From the NCBI GenBank assembly GCA_903824455.1, contig CAIJWY010000198.1:1-13458 (forward strand): a DNA stretch of 13,458 bases, in the 5' to 3' direction. The stretch is from an uncultured Micrococcales bacterium (lineage in GTDB: Bacteria; Actinomycetota; Actinomycetes; Actinomycetales; Microbacteriaceae). This document shows positions 1 to 6,633 of this stretch, in pieces; position 1 is the first letter of the stretch; each line of letters begins with the position of its first letter. Under the pieces are notes generated by a model. That model had not been told where the DNA came from and did no database searches. It saw nothing but the letters and a program-made list of their open reading frames with translations. Both the position numbers and the translations under genes were made by a program.

Positions 1-32
1 ACTTCGCGGAGTTCATCCCAATTGATGTTCAT
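1..32 (-). CDS. Possible start of a further minus-strand gene (10 codons visible)
   Basis: An ATG at 32-30 opens a frame reading MNINWDELRE and running off the left edge. It starts about 30 nt beyond the hairpin. No convincing ribosome binding site is seen upstream. Alternatively, a plus-strand gene could end here: one frame gives LRGVHPN followed by a stop at 23-25, placing the hairpin just downstream. Too little sequence is visible to decide. Confidence 0.3.
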   Translation of the reverse strand, partial: MNINWDELRE

Positions 33-60
33 ACGTTTCAGCCTACGCCGAAGCAAGAAA

Positions 61-93
61 TCCCCCTGCAAAAAAGCAGAGGGATTTTCTTTT
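61..93. terminator. Intrinsic terminator hairpin, usable from both strands
   Basis: A 9-bp stem is formed by 61-69 (TCCCCCTGC) and 76-84 (GCAGAGGGA) around a six-base A loop. The single imperfect position is a C/A mismatch on the plus strand but a G-U wobble in minus-strand RNA, so the hairpin is fully paired for the operon described here. The minus-strand tail is TTTCTTGCTT. On the plus strand the tail TTTTCTTTT is richer in T. The TM2 gene stop is 7 nt away. The design suits the end of the minus-strand operon and possibly of a convergent plus-strand gene. Confidence 0.8.
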
Positions 94-99
94 GAGACT

Positions 100-501
100 T
101 TAGCCCAGCGGCAGACCTTCGTTGTCGGTTACTTTGCGCATTGCGATAAGAATGATGTCGATCAGGGCCCAAACGCCACAGCCGCCGGCAGTGAGTAACT
201 TGCCGATGCCGAGGCCAGTCTGGCCAAGGTAGAAGCGATCAACACCTAGTGTGCCTAAGAAAATTGAGAGTAGAAGCGCAGTTACATAGTCGCGACGCGA
301 AAATAGTCCGGGGACGAGCTTAGCTACATAGATGTTGCCCGAAATGGGGTCCTTTAGCGGAGTAGTGCCGTTAATGTTGCCCGCCGCAGCCATTTGGCGC
401 AGTTGAAGAACGTTCAGCGGCTCTTGCGGATAGCCGGGAATGGCAATGATCCAATTGCTTTCGAAACCTGGTTGCTGGAATGAGCCGTACGAATTTGTCA
501 T
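100..501 (-). CDS. TM2 domain protein with N-terminal GYF_2-like region
   Basis: A 133-residue protein. The TM2 domain spans about 71-122: a hydrophobic segment (VTALLLSIFLGTLG, 73-86), the conserved turn VDRFYLG (87-93, with the D-R-F motif at 88-90), GKLLTAGGCG and a second helix (VWALIDIILI, 110-119). The N-terminal part has W17 and a stretch LQLRQMAAAGNINGTTPL (32-49). This resembles the GYF_2 (DUF4339) fold, where a Trp strand is followed by an [DE]L..L...G.I...T pattern; the match is by eye and moderate. It is membrane-bound with unknown role. A Shine-Dalgarno-like AGGGGA sits 5 nt before the ATG. It is the last gene of the run and is followed by a hairpin terminator. Confidence 0.9.
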   Translation of the reverse strand: MTNSYGSFQQPGFESNWIIAIPGYPQEPLNVLQLRQMAAAGNINGTTPLKDPISGNIYVAKLVPGLFSRRDYVTALLLSIFLGTLGVDRFYLGQTGLGIGKLLTAGGCGVWALIDIILIAMRKVTDNEGLPLG

Positions 502-506
502 TGGTG

Positions 507-512
507 TCCCCT
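507..512 (-). promoter_or_regulatory. Ribosome binding site of the TM2 gene
   Basis: AGGGGA lies 5 nt before the TM2 gene ATG, just after the DUF2752 stop, and supports the assigned start. Confidence 0.6.
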
Positions 513-515
513 GTG

Positions 516-857
516 TTAAATGAAATTGTTGCGTAATAAGAAGAATCCTAGTGTTGCGATGGCCCCAATAATGACCAGAGCCAGGCGAAGCGGCTTTGCG
601 TGCTTGGATCGGTTGGCAAGATAGAGCGCGCCTAGGAAGAGTGGAACGAAGAAGACCAGCTGGTTGAAGTTAAATGCGGCTTGAAAATCGCCCCTGAGGA
701 TTGCCATTGATGCGCGGGTCAGGCCGCACCCTGGGCACTGGAGGCCGGTGGCGTAGTTGAATGCGCAAGGAATTTTGTATTGGTTGGGAACGGCCAAAAG
801 ATAGGTCAATCCGGCGGCTGCGATGCCGGATGCGATCAGTGGCTTTCTGAGTTCCAT
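516..857 (-). CDS. DUF2752 family membrane protein
   Basis: A small membrane protein of 113 residues with three hydrophobic segments (about 7-24, 67-81 and 89-108). The DUF2752 signature is clear: C31, then TGLQCPGCGLTRA at 37-49 (C41, C44), then LRGDFQAAFNFN at 54-65. The cysteine pattern C-x9-C-x2-C is the family hallmark; whether it binds metal or forms disulfides is not known. The start overlaps the upstream stop as TAATG with no strong ribosome site, so it probably depends on coupling. A TM2-domain gene follows after 14 nt, a pairing I recall as common in bacteria. Function is unknown. Confidence 0.92.
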   Translation of the reverse strand: MELRKPLIASGIAAAGLTYLLAVPNQYKIPCAFNYATGLQCPGCGLTRASMAILRGDFQAAFNFNQLVFFVPLFLGALYLANRSKHAKPLRLALVIIGAIATLGFFLLRNNFI

Positions 858-2005
858 TAGCTGCTAAGTGCTCTCGCAATACGGGTTAGACCCTCGGTTA
901 TTAGCTCGGAGCTGGTGCCAAAGTTGAAGCGAACGTGGTTGGTGTACTCAGGTCCGTGATCATTGCCGGGAACTAGAGCCACCTTGGCATGTTTGATGAG
1001 CGTTGCCACGGTTTGCTCGCCGAGATTCCAACTGGTGACATCGAGCCAGGCTAAATAGCCGGCTTCAGGAATCTGGTACTTCACATTTGGAAAGATTCTT
1101 TGTAATTCATTCTTTAGGTGATGGCGGTTTTCGTCCAAGGTTTGAAGCGTGGACTCGAGCCAGGTTTCGCCGTTTTCATAGGCTTCAGCCATGGCAAAGG
1201 CGCCGACGATGGAAGCGCGCCAATGGGTGGCCTGAGGCATGAGTTCAACCTTGGCACGCATGTTTTCGCTCTGGGTGAGTAGGAAGGCCGCTTTGAGGCC
1301 AGCTAGGTTCCAACTCTTGCTTGCAGAGGTTATGCAGACACCGGTTTCTTCGGCGTCTGGGCCGCAAGTGAGGTAGGGGGTGAAAGTTTCGTTTTTGTAG
1401 GTGAGCGGGGCGTGAATTTCGTCGCTGATCACAATGGCGTTGTGTTTCTTGGCGATATTGGCGAGCGCGGTTAGGTCTTCTTTGGAAAAGGCTTTTCCAA
1501 CCGGATTTTGCGGGTTGCAGAGGAGCAGGAACTTCACGCCGCTGGCGAATTCCTTCTCGATGCCACTAATGTCTAGCGAGTAATCGTGGTTTAGCGGAAC
1601 ATCGACCGGCGTGATGTTTAGCTCGCCAAGCCACTCCCAGAAGCCGTGATAGACGGGCGAGTTCACGATGACTTTGGTGTTTGAAGCGTTGTTGGCTCTC
1701 AGGAATTCGACCACGGCAACACCAACATCAATGGCAAGTTTGAGCTGGCTTTCGTCGATGGTCCAGTTCCAGCGGTTTTTAGCGAACTTTGAGAATGAGC
1801 TGGCCACCTCGGGAATCGGGCCGAGATAGCCGAGGTCCGATTCGGAGACCATGGTGATGATTCGCTGCTGAATGGGCTTGGCAATTGGGAAATCCATTTC
1901 GGCAACATGCATCGGCAAGACATCTTCAGGAAAGCGGCGCCACTTCGATGAATGACGGTTTTTGAGAACGTCTAAGTTGGCTGCTTCGATTTTGTGATCA
2001 GACAT
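857..2005 (-). CDS. MalY/PatB-type PLP-dependent aminotransferase-fold C-S lyase
   Basis: A complete fold-type I PLP enzyme of 382 residues, near the usual length for the MalY/PatB (cystathionine beta-lyase-like) branch. The PLP-binding lysine is K230 in TSASKSWNLAGLKAA. Other hallmarks are CNPQNPVG (163-170, with N167), the cofactor-binding Asp in ISDEIHAP (D195), Tyr in SPVYHGF (Y119) and the substrate-carboxylate Arg in HVRFNFG (R359). The N-terminal PMHVAEMDFP (31-40) is typical of MalY/PatB rather than AspC-type aminotransferases. The expected reaction is beta-elimination of cystathionine or other cysteine S-conjugates to pyruvate, ammonia and a thiol, in the cytoplasm. It is joined to both neighbours by TAATG overlaps, so it is translated as part of the operon, although no functional link to the surface genes is evident. 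Substrate specificity cannot be read from sequence. Confidence 0.92.
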   Translation of the reverse strand: MSDHKIEAANLDVLKNRHSSKWRRFPEDVLPMHVAEMDFPIAKPIQQRIITMVSESDLGYLGPIPEVASSFSKFAKNRWNWTIDESQLKLAIDVGVAVVEFLRANNASNTKVIVNSPVYHGFWEWLGELNITPVDVPLNHDYSLDISGIEKEFASGVKFLLLCNPQNPVGKAFSKEDLTALANIAKKHNAIVISDEIHAPLTYKNETFTPYLTCGPDAEETGVCITSASKSWNLAGLKAAFLLTQSENMRAKVELMPQATHWRASIVGAFAMAEAYENGETWLESTLQTLDENRHHLKNELQRIFPNVKYQIPEAGYLAWLDVTSWNLGEQTVATLIKHAKVALVPGNDHGPEYTNHVRFNFGTSSELITEGLTRIARALSS

Positions 2006-2607
2006 TAGAAGCCATTCACCAAAATGGCCGCCACTGAACCGATTAATGCGGCGCCCAGGATTACCAGCGCAACGGTGATGATTCCGGCTTTGGCTCGTCG
2101 ATCATTTTTCTTCATCAGCTTCGCGGCGTCGTTTAGGGAATTTACTTTTGGATTGATAGGTGCGGTGCGAATAATTCGATCATCGTATTCGGGAAAGTTG
2201 AGGCTTTTGGTTTCCTCGACCTTGTTGATTCTTAGGGTTTCATTGGCGACATCGGGGTCGATAAAGTTTTCTATTTTTAACTCGGCATCGGGCTCAGGCG
2301 ACGCCTGAACGATTGGAATCGCCCTGGTTGGGGTGGGTACTGGTTCACCGGTTCCGGTGAAGCTGAATTCGGAGTCGTGTTCGCCAGTTCTGGTTGAGGA
2401 AATGGTGTTCTCATCCATCGGGTTGGAATTGGTGATGGTTTCTTCCTCAACTGAGTTGAAGCCACCAACCACAATGGTTGCCTCGTCAAGGCCAGCGGTG
2501 GCATCGTCTTCCAGTAGCTCCGACATAATCGTCGTGGAATCATCGAGTTGTTTCTTGGAAATGATTTCGGTGGCGTCGTCGATGTCGTTCTTCTGGTTCT
2601 CGTTCAT
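2005..2607 (-). CDS. Acidic, Thr-motif-rich protein with one C-terminal membrane segment
   Basis: A 200-residue protein that I do not recognise as a named family. The first 75 residues are very acidic and hold six similar motifs, an acidic pair followed by a Thr and often Ile: DDATEII (T13), DDSTTIM (T26), DDATAGL (T37), DEATIVV (T44), EEETITN (T57) and DENTISS (T68). A Pro/Thr-rich stretch (86-107) and a mixed-charge region follow. Then comes a Lys/Arg cluster (KKNDRRAK, 166-173) and one hydrophobic helix (174-197) three residues from the end, so the rest should face the cytoplasm. The start has a good Shine-Dalgarno, AGAGGT, 5 nt upstream. Its stop overlaps the next start as TAATG. The Thr motifs resemble sites used by Ser/Thr kinases and read by FHA domains, but neither a kinase nor an FHA gene is in this window. 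Confidence 0.85.
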   Translation of the reverse strand: MNENQKNDIDDATEIISKKQLDDSTTIMSELLEDDATAGLDEATIVVGGFNSVEEETITNSNPMDENTISSTRTGEHDSEFSFTGTGEPVPTPTRAIPIVQASPEPDAELKIENFIDPDVANETLRINKVEETKSLNFPEYDDRIIRTAPINPKVNSLNDAAKLMKKNDRRAKAGIITVALVILGAALIGSVAAILVNGF

Positions 2608-2612
2608 GTTTT

Positions 2613-2618
2613 ACCTCT
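2613..2618 (-). promoter_or_regulatory. Ribosome binding site of the acidic protein gene
   Basis: AGAGGT sits 5 nt before the ATG, within the 20-nt gap after the transglutaminase-fold gene. It supports the chosen start and independent translation of the acidic protein. Confidence 0.65.
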
Positions 2619-2627
2619 AAGTGAATG

Positions 2628-5228
2628 CTACTTCTTTGGGCGTGGCGAGCGCAGTTGTCGCAGAATCATTTGCCAGAGGGCATCGAGACCCGAGCCTTCG
2701 GAAATGTTACCCGTTTGAGAGAAACGCATCTTGCTACTGAGTTTCTTCAACTGCTCTTTGGGTTTAGCAGCATGTATAAATGAGCGAAGCGAATATTTGG
2801 CTCCAATGTTTTGGGTGCGCTTCACCGAAGCCTTGAGCCGTTTGAGTTCGACATCGAAAATGGCCCAACTTTGAGCTACCGAGTCTTTTAGTTGTCCTTC
2901 GCTCATGTCAACGCTGTCGATTTCGTCTGAGCCGTAGGACATTTCGTTTGCCAGTTCCGCCAGGGTAAGCACATCCGGATTGGCAGAATCTCTGGCAAGT
3001 TCGAGACGAGTCTTGTTTCTTGGCATCGGAGCACCGAAATCGATGGCAACGTCGACATACTCTTCCCAGGCACCAACGATGCGGGCAAACTCTGACTCAT
3101 GATTACGGCGAGAGCGCCGACGACGACGTTTCATGCCGAGAATCAGAAGGAACGGCCCAACCAAGATGCCTAGAACAGTTAACCCCTGGATCACCGGAAG
3201 GATGTTGGCTAGGAAGAAGTCCCAAGCGGTTTCCCACCAAGGCTTCGGGGGAGTTTTACATTTCTCAGGGTTTTTTAGACAGTTTGAGTCGGTGGATGGA
3301 ATGGCCTTGCCTGGCGGGAGAACAGTTGCTGAATCTTCTCCGGCATCGGTTGGAACCTTAGGGTTTCCAGGAGGTGGCGGGGTTAGAGTTAGCGGCTTCT
3401 CAAATTGCGGAGTGGAATCTAGGGCAAGCCAATCACCGTTAGCTCCTTGAATCTCGGCCCACGCGGTGAGATTTGCGCCTTTACAGGTGCCGGTGCCGTT
3501 AATCTCGCCACATGACGGGACACCTGGCACGTCTTCCGACTGGCTAGTGCGGAAGCCGAGAACAACTCGAGCGGGAAAGCCCTTGGCGGTAGCGATAAGT
3601 GCAATTGCGGTCGCAAACTGCTCGTCGTCGCCAGCGGTGGCAACCAAATTGCCGCGCTTACCAACACGATCTTCTTGATCGTTCAAATCCTTGAACATTT
3701 GGTTGATGCGGGAAACATTGTGTCCCGCGGTTGACTGGGTGAATTCAAGACCATCTACCTGATTGACCCAGCTAACGGTTTGAACGTCGGTGGTTAGTGG
3801 CTCGGTGAGTGCATGCGAGAGGAATCCGCGAGCTCGTAGACGCTGGGCTAGCAATTTCAGAGTGTCGCCATCGGTTCCAGCTAGGTCAGTTTGCTTGGCT
3901 AGCCAATTGACGAGATTCTCCGGTACGTATTTTAGATCGATTGAGGCGGCACTCTTTTGAAGGTCGGCCGATAACACTTCAGGAAGCGGCAAATACTCAA
4001 TCTGGTAGTTGGAATCGTTGCTTAGACCCGGGATGATTGCCGCAGTGCCAGTGATTCGGTTGATGAATAGCGAGTCGCTCAATTTTGCCGAGTTATTGCC
4101 TGTGAAAGTGACGCGCTTAACGTTATTGACGATAGGCAACCAGATTGCATCGAGTTTCCCCAAAGAGATGTTGAGTTTTTTAGTTGTGCCGGTGCCGTTC
4201 ACGGCGAGGTCGGCGGGCACGCGTGAGAAGAACACGCTGTCGTTTACATCACTTGCAGCCGCAGGGGCCACCGTGAAAGTGTCACCATTAAAGTAGGGCA
4301 ACGTGGCAATGCGAATTCGATCCGGAGCCTGATCTGACGAATAGGTAAGTATCGTGCTCTGCAGGAGTTCGGCGTTACTGAAAAACTTTCGATAAGAACT
4401 AAGCGGGCTAGTCTGCTGCTGGAGCAGCCGCAGTTTTTCCACTCCGCTACGCAGCACGGTTCTGCTATTTGAAACTCCGGTGAACTGCATCGTGGTTGCT
4501 GTTAACGAAACAGCTAGGAAGATTACCGCTGCTGCCAGTGCCACCCGTCGTAGTTTTCGCATCAGCAGATTGGCGGTAAACCCGAGCGATTCCTGACGAA
4601 TCAGAAGGTTCTCTCTTCTGGAAGCCCTGGCGCCCCAGTTGAGGTAAATAACCAACACTATGAAAAGTAGCGAGCCGCTGACCAGAGGAGTTTGCAACGG
4701 AATTTGAAGAGCCAAAAATTCAAAGTCGCCGGGGACGCTGGCAACGCCAAAAGAGATTGCGAAGATCACGATGGCTAAAACCGGGAACGATGCCAGCCAA
4801 AAACGAGAGGTCTTCCCAAAAAGAATCGAGCCGAACAGAACACCGGTAAGCAGGTAGAGCACCAAGACCGGCGCCAAGAGTGCGTGGTAGGTGCCGATTG
4901 GCAGTTCGATGGTGATGATTTGCTTCCAAGCCTGGATTGGGCCGGTTATCGCTTCGAAGAATCCGCTCAGCCAAGACTCGGAGTTAGCCAGAACTCTCGG
5001 GTTTGCCAAAGGCAGCGACAGCACTAGAAATGCCACCAATGTGAGCAACGTGGTTGTGATCAGGCTGGCCTTTCTGAGCTGCTGGTTGGCACCAATGGCA
5101 AGGCCGACTAAGAGCGAAACTAAGGCGGTTACAAGAAGATAGGTGTCTTGGTAAATCGGCCAGACGAAGAGCAGTGTCAGCGCGGTGAGGGCGGCCAGAT
5201 AGCTTGCGAAAACGATTTTAAGTTTCAT
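2628..5228 (-). CDS. Polytopic transglutaminase-fold protein, catalytic Cys and His absent
   Basis: This 866-residue protein has about seven N-terminal membrane segments (roughly 5-23, 29-47, 55-74, 116-137, 145-163, 181-197, 227-245). A large extracytoplasmic region (about 250-670), one more helix (672-698) and a very basic cytoplasmic tail starting RRRRRSRR (701-708) follow. The architecture matches the transglutaminase/DUF3488-like (TgpA-type) family found beside MoxR and DUF58. The transglutaminase core is at about 527-608. Where active members have G-x-C-x-x-[FY]-A it reads GDDEQFA (533-539), placing D535 at the Cys position. Where they have HAW it reads LTAW, with T588 at the His position. 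The Asp motif LDSTP (D604) remains. C573/C582 lie just before the missing His, and C650/C657 sit in a Pro-rich linker. It is likely a non-enzymatic or altered member and may bind cell-wall peptide or the giant protein; that is inference. Confidence 0.9.
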   Translation of the reverse strand: MKLKIVFASYLAALTALTLLFVWPIYQDTYLLVTALVSLLVGLAIGANQQLRKASLITTTLLTLVAFLVLSLPLANPRVLANSESWLSGFFEAITGPIQAWKQIITIELPIGTYHALLAPVLVLYLLTGVLFGSILFGKTSRFWLASFPVLAIVIFAISFGVASVPGDFEFLALQIPLQTPLVSGSLLFIVLVIYLNWGARASRRENLLIRQESLGFTANLLMRKLRRVALAAAVIFLAVSLTATTMQFTGVSNSRTVLRSGVEKLRLLQQQTSPLSSYRKFFSNAELLQSTILTYSSDQAPDRIRIATLPYFNGDTFTVAPAAASDVNDSVFFSRVPADLAVNGTGTTKKLNISLGKLDAIWLPIVNNVKRVTFTGNNSAKLSDSLFINRITGTAAIIPGLSNDSNYQIEYLPLPEVLSADLQKSAASIDLKYVPENLVNWLAKQTDLAGTDGDTLKLLAQRLRARGFLSHALTEPLTTDVQTVSWVNQVDGLEFTQSTAGHNVSRINQMFKDLNDQEDRVGKRGNLVATAGDDEQFATAIALIATAKGFPARVVLGFRTSQSEDVPGVPSCGEINGTGTCKGANLTAWAEIQGANGDWLALDSTPQFEKPLTLTPPPPGNPKVPTDAGEDSATVLPPGKAIPSTDSNCLKNPEKCKTPPKPWWETAWDFFLANILPVIQGLTVLGILVGPFLLILGMKRRRRRSRRNHESEFARIVGAWEEYVDVAIDFGAPMPRNKTRLELARDSANPDVLTLAELANEMSYGSDEIDSVDMSEGQLKDSVAQSWAIFDVELKRLKASVKRTQNIGAKYSLRSFIHAAKPKEQLKKLSSKMRFSQTGNISEGSGLDALWQMILRQLRSPRPKK

Positions 5229-6631
5229 CGGATGAACCGACCCATCAAACCAGGCAGGTCTTGAATCTCTTGAATGGTGAAAATCTTCATGCCGTTAACC
5301 TCTGCGAATTTTGGCTCGGCATCGGGAGAAGAGTCGGCAACTACAAACAAAACTCCGATGTTGCTCGGCAGGAACATCTTGATTTGCTGCATCAACCTCG
5401 GAGTGACGGTTGATCCCACCACAATAATCGCTAAAGACACGTCGGCGTGCTTGGCCGCGGCGAGACGACAAACGTCTTTGAGCCCCATCGCCTGTTCGCT
5501 GGCGTTGACCAAACAAAGATCGTCGAGGAGGCGGCGCTTAGTTTGAACCTTGAATTCCTTAATGGCAAACATGCGGCCGCGGGCTAAGGCTGGAATCTCG
5601 TCGCTGGCGAGAACGCTAATTTTGCGTTGGTCGCGAATTGCGCTCAATCCGAGCGAACCGGCGGCACTGACCGCTATTTCGTATTCATCGGAGTTCGCTC
5701 GATACTCGCTGGTATTCGCCGCAAGAATAACAATCATCTTGGAGCGGCGACTCTCCTCATACTGGCGAAGCATGAACTTTCCGGCTTGCCCAATCTTGGC
5801 AGTCAACTTCCAGTGAATATGTTTCGGATTATCACCAACCACGTATTCGCGAACCGACTGGAATGACATGTCGGAATCCACGATGCTGGTGGTGGGATCG
5901 CCCTCAAGGTCTCGAAGGATACCTTCTCGAGTACGAGGAAGTTGTCGAGTTTGCGGGTGGACAAAAATCTCACGCTCTTCGAGTAACTTGTTCTCCCGAC
6001 GAAGGGTTGCGATGGGGTCGGTTCGAACGGTGGTAATCGGGCCTAGTTTTAGAACTCCTCGGCGCTGGGCAGGAATTGCGTAATCGATTAACTTGGTATC
6101 TCCCGCGCGAAGAATTGAAATTGAAAACTCTTCCACTCCCCCACCGATTTGAACTTCAAGAACTCCGGGCAGTTGAAGATGATTGCTGGTGTTGGTAACC
6201 GAAATTGGTGCCTTGGTGTGTTCGCCGGCAATTAGATGGTCATCCGGTAGATCAAAACCGATTTCATATTCGTTGCCACCGATGAGGAATGGAACTGCAA
6301 CGGAGAGAATTATTGCCGACACGGCTCCCAAAAATGCGAACTCGGGCCAATCGAGCAAGACTCCTAGCGGAACCCAGAGCAACACGAAGATTATGGCGAT
6401 CAGGCCCACCTTGGTTACGGTTTCAGAAACCCACCTGAAACCCTTTCGCACGGCTGATGCGGCTTGGCCAAAAACTTCACCAAATTTCGAAAGCGTAAGT
6501 GAAACCCGACCGGTAACCGTTTGCGTGCCATGGCTGATGGTAGCCGTGGCTTCGCGAACCTGGGTGCGACCAGCGGCTGAGGAAGCAGCCTTGGCCTTAC
6601 CCTTGGTTGGTCGAGTTTCGTTGTTGCTCAT
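5225..6631 (-). CDS. DUF58 domain membrane protein
   Basis: A 468-residue DUF58 protein. The family signature is at 260-275: VREYVVGD, then KHIHWK. Another typical element is RGVLKLGP at 191-198. Two adjacent hydrophobic segments at about 75-94 and 98-117 should form a membrane hairpin, with a long Ser/Thr/Ala-rich N-terminal stretch (1-60) ahead of them. After the signature, 298-435 has alternating strands (MIVILAAN, AIIVVGS, VLFVVAD) consistent with the VWA-like fold seen in this family, though a MIDAS DxSxS motif is not evident. It is the usual partner of MoxR ATPases. The gene starts 2 nt after the moxR-like stop with only a weak ribosome site, and its TGA overlaps the next ATG by 4 nt, so translational coupling is likely. 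Molecular function is not established for this family. Confidence 0.93.
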   Translation of the reverse strand: MSNNETRPTKGKAKAASSAAGRTQVREATATISHGTQTVTGRVSLTLSKFGEVFGQAASAVRKGFRWVSETVTKVGLIAIIFVLLWVPLGVLLDWPEFAFLGAVSAIILSVAVPFLIGGNEYEIGFDLPDDHLIAGEHTKAPISVTNTSNHLQLPGVLEVQIGGGVEEFSISILRAGDTKLIDYAIPAQRRGVLKLGPITTVRTDPIATLRRENKLLEEREIFVHPQTRQLPRTREGILRDLEGDPTTSIVDSDMSFQSVREYVVGDNPKHIHWKLTAKIGQAGKFMLRQYEESRRSKMIVILAANTSEYRANSDEYEIAVSAAGSLGLSAIRDQRKISVLASDEIPALARGRMFAIKEFKVQTKRRLLDDLCLVNASEQAMGLKDVCRLAAAKHADVSLAIIVVGSTVTPRLMQQIKMFLPSNIGVLFVVADSSPDAEPKFAEVNGMKIFTIQEIQDLPGLMGRFIR

Positions 6632-6633
6632 TC

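Noticed and set aside
2333..2620. Ser/Val-rich plus-strand frame opposite the acidic protein
   Set aside because: It is the mirror of Asp/Glu/Thr codons on the minus strand and so looks Ser/Val-rich by necessity; the minus-strand gene has a good ribosome site and overlap-coupled neighbours.
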